From NCBI GenBank assembly GCA_964511495.1, contig CAZEFT010000016.1:10399-74398 (forward strand): 64,000 bases of DNA, written 5' to 3'. Below are positions 24,595 through 32,069 of the stretch, one piece after another. This stretch comes from Litorimonas sp964511495 (GTDB taxonomy: Bacteria > Pseudomonadota > Alphaproteobacteria > Caulobacterales > Maricaulaceae). The stretch's first letter is position 1. Each line of letters starts with the position of its first letter. The position numbers and the translations under genes were made by a program. A model generated the notes under the pieces. It was given only the letters and a program-made list of their open reading frames with translations, was not told the DNA's origin and searched no databases.

Positions 24595-25812
24595 CTATGA
24601 TAAAAAGAGGGTTGCTTTTTTCACTGCAGCGACGAGACGCTCCGCCTCATCCAGCGTGTTGTAAATACCGAAACTGGCGCGCGCGGAACTGTGAATACCA
24701 AAGCGCTCCATAAGGGGTTGAGTACAATGCTGCCCTGCCCGCACTGCGACGCCGTATTTGTCCAAAATTTGGGCTACATCATGCGCGTGAGCCCCTTTCA
24801 GGTTAAACGCCAGAACAGGGCCTTTTTCGGGAGCATCGCCCAAAAGCGTAAACGAGTTTATATCCCGCAAACCGTCCAGCGCATGATGATAGACCGCCAT
24901 TTCGTGCTGATGCACAGCCTCAAAATCAAATTGCGTAAACCAGTCAATCGCTGCACCCAGAGCTATCGCCTCCAAAATAGGCGGTGTGCCGGCTTCAAAC
25001 TTATGGGGCGGCGCGTTGTAACTCACATGAGTTTCGTAAACGTCCTCAATCATCTCACCGCCGCCATTGAAAGGCTGCATGCGTTCCAAAATCGAGGTTT
25101 TGCCGTAAAGCGCACCAATACCCGTCGGGCCGTACAGCTTATGCCCCGTCATACACATCAGATCACAATCCAAATCAACCACATTGACTTTGCGGTGTAC
25201 CGCCGCTTGCGTGCCGTCCACGATGAAGGTCGCTCCGGCGGCATGAGCCCACTCACCCATTTGCTTCACCGGATTTACCGTTCCCAAAACATTGGACATA
25301 TAAACAACCGAGACGATTTTCGTTTTGGACGATAAAAGAGATTTATAGGCGTCCAAATCCAGCGCCCCATTTTCCAATACCGGAATAAATTTGATAACTG
25401 CACCCAGGCGTTCACGCATAAAATGCCATGGAACAATATTCGAATGATGCTCCATCTGGGTGAGGATGATTTCATCCCCCTCTTTGATTGTATGCATCAA
25501 GCCATAAGCGGCGAGGTTCAATGCTTCGGTCGCGCCTTTGGTAAAGACGATATTTTCCGGAGTTGGTGCGCGCAAAATCGTTGCCACCTTACCCCGCGCA
25601 CCTTCGAAAGCTTCCGTCGTCTCATTGGCTAATGTGTGCAATCCGCGATGCACATTCGCAAAAGCGGTCTCCATTTGATTAGAGAGCGCTTCAATCACCG
25701 CGCGCGGCTTCTGTGCAGACGCCGCATTGTCCAAATAGGCCAAAGGATAGCCATTGATTTCCCGCTTTAAGATAGGGAATTGGTCGCGAATGGAATCGAT
25801 GTCAAATGTCAT
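24595..25812 (-). CDS. sufS: Cysteine desulfurase, group II
   Basis: PLP enzyme that takes sulfur from cysteine to feed SufBCD. 405 residues, PLP lysine K225 in MTGHKLYGPTGIG, persulfide cysteine C363 in AGQHCTQPLM, and the short active-site loop of group II enzymes. No sufE or sufU is seen in the window. The start overlaps the stop of a 56-residue membrane microprotein (ATGA), tying the two in translation. A second desulfurase lies at the operon head. Confidence 0.95.
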   Translation of the reverse strand: MTFDIDSIRDQFPILKREINGYPLAYLDNAASAQKPRAVIEALSNQMETAFANVHRGLHTLANETTEAFEGARGKVATILRAPTPENIVFTKGATEALNLAAYGLMHTIKEGDEIILTQMEHHSNIVPWHFMRERLGAVIKFIPVLENGALDLDAYKSLLSSKTKIVSVVYMSNVLGTVNPVKQMGEWAHAAGATFIVDGTQAAVHRKVNVVDLDCDLMCMTGHKLYGPTGIGALYGKTSILERMQPFNGGGEMIEDVYETHVSYNAPPHKFEAGTPPILEAIALGAAIDWFTQFDFEAVHQHEMAVYHHALDGLRDINSFTLLGDAPEKGPVLAFNLKGAHAHDVAQILDKYGVAVRAGQHCTQPLMERFGIHSSARASFGIYNTLDEAERLVAAVKKATLFLS

Positions 25813-25979
25813 GAAAAATATCCGAATACGATCTTGATGACGCTGAAAAGCAGGACCAAAATACCGGCTGTCTGAAGAAAACGAAAAATCGGCTTCTCCC
25901 CTTTAAATCCAATCAGGACACGCCCGAGCAAATAGAGGTTTATGCCGATAAAGGCGGATATGAGGCTCGGCGTCATCAT
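25809..25979 (-). CDS. Two-helix membrane microprotein (56 aa)
   Basis: 56 residues: MMTPSLISAFIGINLYLLGR, a short FKGEKPIF turn, then a second hydrophobic segment ending in VIKIVFGYFS. GGGAAGACG precedes the paired ATG codons and the TGA overlaps the sufS start as ATGA, which argues strongly that it is translated. It resembles the neighbour at 26040-26204: both have a basic turn, then F-L-x-x-x-G-x-L-x-x-x-F-x-x-x-K-x-[IV]-F-G. Function unknown; an inner-membrane hairpin is inferred. Confidence 0.7.
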   Translation of the reverse strand: MMTPSLISAFIGINLYLLGRVLIGFKGEKPIFRFLQTAGILVLLFSVIKIVFGYFS

Positions 25980-26039
25980 CGTCGTCTTCCCTCTAATGTC
26001 TGGCGCACGTTTTGTGGCGCTGTTGAATTTTAAACATCT

Positions 26040-26204
26040 CTAAATTCCAAATATCAGTTTCAAACAGCCATAAAACATCAGCATCAATCCCAAAATGCGC
26101 AAGAATTGCAGGTTTTTACCATCCGGATTGCGGCGCATGACATATCGCACGGACATGAACATCACGACCCCGGCGATGATAATGGCGCTACCAATAATTG
26201 ACAT
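26040..26204 (-). CDS. Two-helix membrane microprotein (54 aa)
   Basis: 54 residues with a perfect ribosome binding site (CGGAGG, eight bases before ATG). Two hydrophobic segments flank RYVMRRNPDGKNLQ; the second ends CLKLIFGI. It appears paralogous to the 56-residue neighbour downstream, suggesting tandem duplication. No function known. The stop lies 60 bases before the next small gene. Confidence 0.7.
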   Translation of the reverse strand: MSIIGSAIIIAGVVMFMSVRYVMRRNPDGKNLQFLRILGLMLMFYGCLKLIFGI

Positions 26205-26230
26205 AAACTAGCCTCCGACCGCTCCAACTC

Positions 26231-26413
26231 TTACCCGACAAACCGCTTGTAGAAATAAACCGCTGCCAGCGTCAGAGTAACGGCCGATAGGACTTTAACC
26301 GCCAACTGCAATGTCTGATTATTTGCACCGCCGCGCTTCGCGAATTGTGACAAAACGAAAAGTGAAATCGCACAGCAAAAAATCAAAATGGAAAGGTTTG
26401 AGAGTGTCATCAT
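26231..26413 (-). CDS. Two-helix membrane microprotein (60 aa)
   Basis: 60 residues (59 if the second of two ATG codons is used): first helix near 6-24 (ILIFCCAISLFVLSQF), basic turn AKRGGANN, second helix ending AAVYFYKRFVG. Same hairpin plan as its neighbours, ending in a similar aromatic-K-x-x-x-G pattern. The ribosome binding site is weak (AAGTGA). The gene follows the 68-residue gene by about 42 bases. Confidence 0.6.
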   Translation of the reverse strand: MMTLSNLSILIFCCAISLFVLSQFAKRGGANNQTLQLAVKVLSAVTLTLAAVYFYKRFVG

Positions 26414-26455
26414 TCAGTCACTTACAACCATATTGAAGAAGGCTTATTTTCATGG

Positions 26456-26662
26456 TTAGAAATCTCTCATTGCGAGGGAATAAGATAGTCCAAGTGTGAG
26501 CCAGAACGTAAATATTGTCACTAGAACACCGATAACGATAAGAGGCAATTGCCTCGCATCAGTCTTTGGGCGGAAACGTTTCACTAAAGCGGTAACGGCC
26601 AGCCCAACCATTACGCTCAGCCCTAACTGTACAAGATATATCTTTAAAATATTCAGTGTCAT
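26456..26662 (-). CDS. Two-helix membrane microprotein (68 aa)
   Basis: 68 residues from the ATG at 26660-26662, which shares one base with the sufD stop (TGATG), so translation is coupled. Helices near 8-29 and 46-64 flank a basic KRFRPKTDAR turn. The layout is like that of the three genes after it, though sequence similarity is weaker. Function unknown. Confidence 0.65.
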   Translation of the reverse strand: MTLNILKIYLVQLGLSVMVGLAVTALVKRFRPKTDARQLPLIVIGVLVTIFTFWLTLGLSYSLAMRDF

Positions 26663-27705
26663 CAGAGCTGGTTTCCTAACCAATCCCGAATTTTACCCAA
26701 GAGGCTCTCCCTCAACTCTTCATCGACCAAATCATCAAAGACTTCGCCGATAAAGGCTTCGGTCAATAGTGCTCGTGCTTCTGCAAGTGGGATACCGCGT
26801 TGGCGCATATAAAACAGAGCGCTTTCATCCAATTGCCCGATAGTATTACCATGGGCACAGGCAACGTCATCGGCGTAAATCTCAAGCTCGGGCTTGGCGC
26901 GCACCTCCGCACTGTCTGATAACATTAAAGCATCATGCCGCATTTCGGCGTCAGTGTGCTGTGCAGGGCGGCGGACATGGAATTTCCCTTGAAACACACC
27001 GCGGGATTTTCCCGTCACCACACCTTTGACCGATTGTCTCACGAGCGTATTAGGGACGGCCAAATCAATATGGCTTGTCATATCGATGTGACGTTTGTCA
27101 TTGAGCAAATAGGCGCCATTCGCTGTCAGGTCACAGTTTTTACCCATGACGGCGACACGCGTTTCAAACCGCGCCAGAGACGCACCAAAACCCAAAGCGT
27201 GTTGGGTCAATTTTGTGTGACCCCAAGTCGTAATGTGCGTTGTCGCCACTCTCACAGCATCAGCAGGGTCAGTTTGAATTTGAACGCGAGACAGAGCCGC
27301 ACCTTTGCTCAAATGCAGAGTGATATCCGCATTGCAAAATGCACCGGCATCGGCGGCGTAATGCTCGACAAGGGAGACATCGGCCCCCTTCCCAATATTA
27401 ATTCGCAGGCGAACATGACCGCGATTGAGGCCTTCAACCACAATCGGCTCTTTCGATACGAAACCCTTTGGTACATCCACGGTCCAGACCTTGCCGCCAA
27501 ACCGACGCGCCAAGGACGCCATCGGATTATCCGTGTCCAAATCATCCGTCTCGGCTTCGCGAACACTCACACCTTCGGGTAAGGTGAATTTCGGTAAACC
27601 TGTTGCAGACAATCCTTTTTGTTCGTCTTTGACCCGTGCACGGACATCCGTCCATTTCCATGCCTCGTCCCGACGCGTGGGAAGTGTGTCGAGTTTAAGC
27701 GTCAT
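26662..27705 (-). CDS. sufD: Fe-S cluster assembly protein SufD
   Basis: 347-residue beta-helix subunit of the SufBC2D scaffold. The N-terminus has the usual TRRDEAWKWTDVRAR motif. The conserved C-terminal core has DDVACAHGNTIGQLDE, where the Cys and His correspond to the SufD residues at the cluster-forming interface, followed by YMRQRGI and the closing helices. AGGAGAGG precedes the ATG. It is separated from sufC by about 180 bases holding an inverted-repeat element. Confidence 0.95.
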   Translation of the reverse strand: MTLKLDTLPTRRDEAWKWTDVRARVKDEQKGLSATGLPKFTLPEGVSVREAETDDLDTDNPMASLARRFGGKVWTVDVPKGFVSKEPIVVEGLNRGHVRLRINIGKGADVSLVEHYAADAGAFCNADITLHLSKGAALSRVQIQTDPADAVRVATTHITTWGHTKLTQHALGFGASLARFETRVAVMGKNCDLTANGAYLLNDKRHIDMTSHIDLAVPNTLVRQSVKGVVTGKSRGVFQGKFHVRRPAQHTDAEMRHDALMLSDSAEVRAKPELEIYADDVACAHGNTIGQLDESALFYMRQRGIPLAEARALLTEAFIGEVFDDLVDEELRESLLGKIRDWLGNQL

Positions 27706-27725
27706 GACACCTCTCCTGTAATGCC

Positions 27726-27871
27726 TTTCCCTAGGGGAGAGGTCGGCCCGAGACAGTCGGAATAGCCGGTTGAGGGGAAGAATGGAGACAGGCTTGCGAT
27801 ATCCACGTTATGAAGGGTCGCTCCCCTTACCCCGCAATGGCTTCGCCATGCGGACCTCTCCCCAAGGAGAA
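27726..27871. repeat. Inverted-repeat element between sufC and sufD
   Basis: About 146 bases bounded by inverted repeats: 27726-27744 (ends GGGGAGAGGTC) and 27853-27871 (starts GACCTCTCCCC), 16 of 19 positions matching. Next to the right end is a hairpin, 27833-27852, with stem ATGGC/GCCAT around TTC, extended by CGC/GCG. No coding frame. It looks like a REP/MITE-type intergenic repeat lodged in an otherwise tightly packed operon. Confidence 0.7.
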
Positions 27872-27882
27872 GTTCATGAAAG

Positions 27883-28629
27883 TTAAGCGGCGTAGGCATC
27901 ATAGCCCTCTTTTTCGAGTGTCTTGGCAAATTCCGCATCGCCGGAGGCGGCAATCTTACCACCGGAGAGCACATGAACCTTATCCGGCACAATGTAATCC
28001 AACAGGCGCTGATAGTGAGTGATAATGAGCATGCCGCGATTTGGATTACGCAGCTTGTTCACTCCATCTGCGACAATGCGCAAAGCGTCCACATCCAGAC
28101 CGGAATCTGTCTCATCCATGACGATGAAATTGGGCTCCAACATCATCATCTGGAAGATTTCCATACGCTTCTTTTCACCGCCGGAGAAACCGACATTGAG
28201 CGGACGCTTCAGCATGTCGGGTTTCATTTTCAGCTCTTTAGCAAGCGCTTTGGCCTTTTTTAAAAACTCCGGCGCTTTCATCTCTTCTTCACCGCGCGCT
28301 TTGCGCTGCGCGTTTAACGCGGTTTTCAAGAAGGTCATGGTCGGCACACCAGGGATTTCAAGAGGATATTGAAACGATAAAAAGACGCCTTTGGCCGCGC
28401 GTTCATCGGGATCCATATCCAGCAAATCTTCTCCGTTTAACTCAACGGTTCCGTCAGTCACGTCATAGCCATCACGCCCTGTCAGCACATAAGAAAGCGT
28501 TGATTTCCCTGCCCCGTTCGGCCCCATAATTGCATGGATTTCACCCGCAGGAATTTCGAGCGAGAGGGCTTCGAGTATGGTTTTATTCCCGTCATCAACT
28601 GTGGCGGATAAGTTATTGATTTTTAGCAT
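27883..28629 (-). CDS. sufC: Fe-S cluster assembly ATPase SufC
   Basis: ABC-type ATPase driving the SufBC2D scaffold, 248 residues. Walker A is GPNGAGKST (36-44), Q-loop LSFQYP, signature FSGGEKKRMEI, and Walker B FIVMDETDSGLD with the SufC-specific DETDSGLD. The H-loop is ITHYQRLL. Start overlaps the stop of the preceding AT-rich gene (TAATG). The repeat element lies directly after its stop codon. Confidence 0.96.
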   Translation of the reverse strand: MLKINNLSATVDDGNKTILEALSLEIPAGEIHAIMGPNGAGKSTLSYVLTGRDGYDVTDGTVELNGEDLLDMDPDERAAKGVFLSFQYPLEIPGVPTMTFLKTALNAQRKARGEEEMKAPEFLKKAKALAKELKMKPDMLKRPLNVGFSGGEKKRMEIFQMMMLEPNFIVMDETDSGLDVDALRIVADGVNKLRNPNRGMLIITHYQRLLDYIVPDKVHVLSGGKIAASGDAEFAKTLEKEGYDAYAA

Positions 28630-29150
28630 TATTTGTTTCCGATATCACTTTTGAGTCGATCCCATTCTGATTTAAGTATCTTCTGGGAGATGAGTATAAA
28701 CTTGTGAGCGCTGTATTTTTCATCATTATGAATATCTTCAGGATAACGAGCTATCATTTCTTGAATTTCAGGCTCGTTGGTTAGCCTATTACTTACAGCC
28801 ATTTCCCAAGTCTTTCGCATTACTAACGTATTAATCTGAGTGTTAAGAGCGTCAAAAAGAGGATCTTCTGGATTCATCATAAGGGTAATTTTGTGAGTGT
28901 GACCATTTGCACGGTTAAGCGTTGCAGAATCCCAAACCCCAACTAAAAGACATTCACTGAAACCTGACATCTCAACTCGAAGATCATTTATCCATTTTTG
29001 TCTGAATTGAGCTATTTGAAGTTCGATAGTAGAACTCAAATTTGCTTTCGATATCTTTGCAGCTCGCCAAGACCCATAAAGGGCAACAGCAGCCGCTACA
29101 AACGCGGCGATTGCAGTCCAATCCCACTCCCATGGTGGCATATCACTCAT
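28629..29150 (-). CDS. AT-rich hypothetical protein with one membrane helix
   Basis: 173 residues from ATG 29150, which overlaps the cupin stop as TGATG; its own stop overlaps the sufC start as TAATG. One helix near 10-27 (WTAIAAFVAAAVALYGSW) is followed by a cytoplasmic helical part with an IELQIAQFRQKWINDLR segment. Base composition is clearly more AT-rich than the flanking suf genes, suggesting late arrival into the operon. I do not recognise the family with certainty. Confidence 0.6.
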   Translation of the reverse strand: MSDMPPWEWDWTAIAAFVAAAVALYGSWRAAKISKANLSSTIELQIAQFRQKWINDLRVEMSGFSECLLVGVWDSATLNRANGHTHKITLMMNPEDPLFDALNTQINTLVMRKTWEMAVSNRLTNEPEIQEMIARYPEDIHNDEKYSAHKFILISQKILKSEWDRLKSDIGNK

Positions 29151-29521
29151 CACACCCACTCCCCCATAGGCGCGTCATAGATAGCCTCCACATCCGCATT
29201 GCCATTATTCTTAACGCCCTTGGGTTCGATTAAGAAAATCAAACATTCTTCTGCGGCGACAGGGCGGTGGACGACGCCTTTGGGCACAACAATGGCTTCG
29301 CCCTCACCGACAGCAACACTCTCGCCATTCTCATATTCGAGGACGAATGAGCCTTTCCAGCAAAAGAACATCTCATCCTCGCCTTCATGAGCGTGGAACG
29401 GATACGCGCCTTTTATTTTGGCGAGTTTAAATTCTTGCCCGTTCAACTCAGCGACAATTTTTGGTCGCCAATGCTCGGAGAATTTCGAGAATTTCTTATC
29501 TATGTTGATTTTTGGGTTCAT
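29150..29521 (-). CDS. Cupin-domain protein
   Basis: 123-residue single cupin barrel. Motif 1 is FHAHEGEDEMFFCWKGSF (two His and a Glu for metal), motif 2 is PKGVVHRP with the third His. Such small cupins are metal-dependent enzymes or ligand sensors with many substrates, so no reaction can be assigned. GGAAACC precedes the ATG. It sits between the Rid gene and the AT-rich gene within the suf operon. Confidence 0.82.
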   Translation of the reverse strand: MNPKINIDKKFSKFSEHWRPKIVAELNGQEFKLAKIKGAYPFHAHEGEDEMFFCWKGSFVLEYENGESVAVGEGEAIVVPKGVVHRPVAAEECLIFLIEPKGVKNNGNADVEAIYDAPMGEWV

Positions 29522-29543
29522 TGGTTTCCAAACATTTGGGTAT

Positions 29544-29597
29544 CCGAACCCGCCAGCGGGTTCGGCGCTCCGTTACAATCGATTACTCATCGATTGT
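29544..29597. repeat. Two consecutive perfect palindromes after the Rid gene
   Basis: 29544-29565: 10-bp stem CCGAACCCGC/GCGGGTTCGG with a CA loop. 29575-29597: 9-bp stem ACAATCGAT/ATCGATTGT with loop TACTC. Neither is followed by a T run on the minus strand, so they are more likely mRNA processing or stability elements, or protein sites, than terminators. Confidence 0.7.
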
Positions 29598-29602
29598 GGT
29601 CA

Positions 29603-29998
29603 CTACGCGCCCTTAAACGCCGTCACTTCGATTTCGATTTTCATTTTTTCGTCGACCATACCAGCAATGACCATTGTCGCGGCGGGGAGGATGGCCCCGA
29701 AATGCTTTTTGATGATGGGCAAGACTTCGTTGATATATTTACGATCAGAGACAGTGTATTGCACACGGATTGTGTGACCGAGTTCGAACCCTGCCGCGTC
29801 CAGTGCTGCCATGATGTTTGTGAAGGTGTTTTGCGCCTGTTGGGCCGCGCTTTCAGGGAGATCACCTGTTTCATAATTATAGCCAACCGTGCCGGAGACA
29901 AAGCACCAATCGCCCTGCACCACCGCGCGGCTCATGGCGTAGTTCAACTCGCCTTTATTGAGTTGGATGAATTTCCGTTTTGCGTCTTTTTTAGCCAT
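29603..29998 (-). CDS. Rid family protein (YjgF/YER057c/UK114)
   Basis: 131-residue trimeric Rid-fold protein. The core reads FVSGTVGYNYETGDLPESAAQQAQNTFTNI, IRVQYTVSDRKYINEVLPIIKKHFG and PAATMVIAGMVDEKMKIEIEVTAF. True RidA enamine/imine deaminases carry an Arg in a PARS motif; here the motif is PAAT (104-107 region), so canonical deaminase activity is doubtful and it probably belongs to one of the other Rid subgroups. AAGGATAATAAA precedes the ATG. It sits in the suf operon, 31 bases after its upstream neighbour. Confidence 0.85.
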   Translation of the reverse strand: MAKKDAKRKFIQLNKGELNYAMSRAVVQGDWCFVSGTVGYNYETGDLPESAAQQAQNTFTNIMAALDAAGFELGHTIRVQYTVSDRKYINEVLPIIKKHFGAILPAATMVIAGMVDEKMKIEIEVTAFKGA

Positions 29999-30029
29999 TT
30001 TATTATCCTTAGGTATTTTACAGATGTTT

Positions 30030-30575
30030 CTACGGGCAGAGCGTGTTCTGCCAGTTTGTTGAGTTCTCGCCGCGATGACATTTTACACGCATGCCATAAG
30101 CCGCCAGTTTTTGGTCGGGTTTCGGTCCTGTTAAAATGAGATAAATTTCCTGCGCTTTGACCGAGTCATCAGGCAAACCTGCCGCGCCGAAGATCAGCAC
30201 AGAACCGTCATCGCGATCAAAACTGGATTGCGAGGTATTGATGATATTGGCGCCTTCTTCCGGCGCGAAATAGAGACGCACATTGTCAATCGCTTCAATC
30301 CGAGATTGCCCCTCGGTGAGGCCCGTAAATCTGGCGAGTTCTTGGGAATAAGTCGAAAAATCGATGTCTTCCAATCGCAGCGATTTCGGCGGCGCAGGAA
30401 CATCGGGCGTTGAGGCGACAGGTTGCGACGTCTGAGGGGGCTCGTTAGGCATCTCACTGGCTTTGTCATTCTTGCCACCAGAATATGTCAAATAAAACCC
30501 GACCGCTAGACCGACCACAATCGCAATAGTCGCGGCGATACGGTTTCTCTTTGTGTTAGGCGCATCAAAAATCAT
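30030..30575 (-). CDS. Membrane-anchored hypothetical protein
   Basis: 181 residues with one N-terminal helix (about 12-31), a Pro/Ser-rich linker (40-65) and a periplasmic domain of about 115 residues containing RLYFAPEEG and ending KCHRGENSTNWQNTLCP, with two Cys that could form a disulfide. No family recognised. The start overlaps the sufB stop as ATGA, so it is co-translated with sufB. Confidence 0.6.
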   Translation of the reverse strand: MIFDAPNTKRNRIAATIAIVVGLAVGFYLTYSGGKNDKASEMPNEPPQTSQPVASTPDVPAPPKSLRLEDIDFSTYSQELARFTGLTEGQSRIEAIDNVRLYFAPEEGANIINTSQSSFDRDDGSVLIFGAAGLPDDSVKAQEIYLILTGPKPDQKLAAYGMRVKCHRGENSTNWQNTLCP

Positions 30576-32068
30576 CCAACTGAGCCTTCCAAACTAATCG
30601 CGACAAGTTTTTGTGCTTCAACCGCAAATTCCATAGGCAGTTCTTGGAGTACATCACGGCAGAACCCGTTCACCAAAAGCGCGACAGCATCTTCCTCCGA
30701 CAAGCCACGCTGACGGCAATAAAACAGTTGATCATCAGAGAGTTTGGACGTTGTCGCTTCATGTTCAAACTGCGCACTCGGCGTATTACTCTCCACATAA
30801 GGCACGGTGTGAGCTCCGCATTGATCGCCAATCAAGAGCGAGTCGCATTGGGTGAAGTTTCGCGCGCCTTCGGCTTTGCGATGCGCCGTCACCAAACCCC
30901 GATAGGTCGAATTGGACTTGCCCGCGCTGATACCTTTAGAAATCACACGCGATTTTGTGTTTTTACCCAAGTGGATCATCTTTGTGCCAGTATCGGCTTG
31001 TTGATGACCATTGGTAATGGCGATGGAATAAAACTCACCTTGAGAATTATCGCCGCGTAAAATACAGCTTGGATATTTCCATGTCACAGCAGAGCCCGTT
31101 TCGACCTGCGTCCAAGACACTTTGGAATTTGCGCCGCGGCAATCCGCGCGCTTGGTCACAAAGTTATAGACACCGCCTTTGCCTTCGCTGTCACCCGGCC
31201 ACCAATTCTGTACAGTCGAATATTTCACTTCGGCGTCCTCATGCACGATGATTTCGACAATCGCAGCATGGAGTTGGTTCTCGTCCCGCATCGGCGCGGT
31301 ACAGCCTTCCAGATAAGAAACGTAAGAGCCTTTATCCGCGATAATCAATGTCCGCTCAAACTGCCCCGTACCTTGTGCATTCATTCGGAAATAGGTGGAC
31401 AGCTCCATCGGGCACCGCACCCCGGGTGGAATATAAACGAATGACCCATCAGAAAAGACGGCATTGTTCAATGTCGCATAATAATTATCCGTCACCGGCA
31501 CGACAGAGCCCATATATTTTCTGACCAATTCCGGATGTTCTTTCACAGCCTCGGAAAAGGAACAGAAAATCACGCCCTGTTTCGCTAATTCCTCTTTGAA
31601 CGTCGTCACAACCGAGACGGAGTCAAAGACAGCATCCACGGCAACTTTCGGCGCACCTTCGACCCCTGCGAGAACTTCTTGTTCTTTTAGCGAAATGCCG
31701 AGCTTGTTGTAAATTTCGAGAATTTCCGGATCGACTTCGTCCAGAGATTTCGGCCCTTCTTTCTTCACCGGAGACGCATAATAATACATATCCTGAAAAT
31801 CGATTTCAGGGTAATCCACCATCGCCCATTTAGGCTCATCCAACTCCACCCAACGGCGATAGGCTTCCAAACGCCATTCGAGCAGCCATTCAGGCTCGTC
31901 CTTCTTGGCAGAAATAAAGCGGACAATATCTTCATTCAGGCCTTTGGGTGCAAACTCCTGCTCAATATCGGAGTCAAATCCGTACTTATATTTATCCGCC
32001 TCAAGCGAACGCACACCGTCAACGGTGGACTGCTCAATGGAGTCTTTTACTTTTACTGTGTCGGTCAT
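30572..32068 (-). CDS. sufB: Fe-S cluster assembly protein SufB
   Basis: 498-residue scaffold subunit of SufBC2D. It starts at MTDTVKVKDSIEQ (ATG 32068, two bases after the upstream stop); a longer in-frame extension is spurious. Recognisable blocks are SVVPVTDNYYATLNNAVFSDG, YIPPGVRCPMELSTYFRMN, YLEGCTAP, and the C-terminal LLIGDQCGAHTVPYVE, whose Cys is part of the sulfur/cluster site. It is third in the operon, behind iscR and a NifS-like desulfurase. Confidence 0.96.
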   Translation of the reverse strand: MTDTVKVKDSIEQSTVDGVRSLEADKYKYGFDSDIEQEFAPKGLNEDIVRFISAKKDEPEWLLEWRLEAYRRWVELDEPKWAMVDYPEIDFQDMYYYASPVKKEGPKSLDEVDPEILEIYNKLGISLKEQEVLAGVEGAPKVAVDAVFDSVSVVTTFKEELAKQGVIFCSFSEAVKEHPELVRKYMGSVVPVTDNYYATLNNAVFSDGSFVYIPPGVRCPMELSTYFRMNAQGTGQFERTLIIADKGSYVSYLEGCTAPMRDENQLHAAIVEIIVHEDAEVKYSTVQNWWPGDSEGKGGVYNFVTKRADCRGANSKVSWTQVETGSAVTWKYPSCILRGDNSQGEFYSIAITNGHQQADTGTKMIHLGKNTKSRVISKGISAGKSNSTYRGLVTAHRKAEGARNFTQCDSLLIGDQCGAHTVPYVESNTPSAQFEHEATTSKLSDDQLFYCRQRGLSEEDAVALLVNGFCRDVLQELPMEFAVEAQKLVAISLEGSVG

Positions 32069-32069
32069 A

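Noticed and set aside
29387..30139. Long plus-strand open frame (250 codons) opposite the cupin and Rid genes
   Set aside because: It is antisense to two well-supported genes and its reading lacks any recognisable domain or ribosome binding site.
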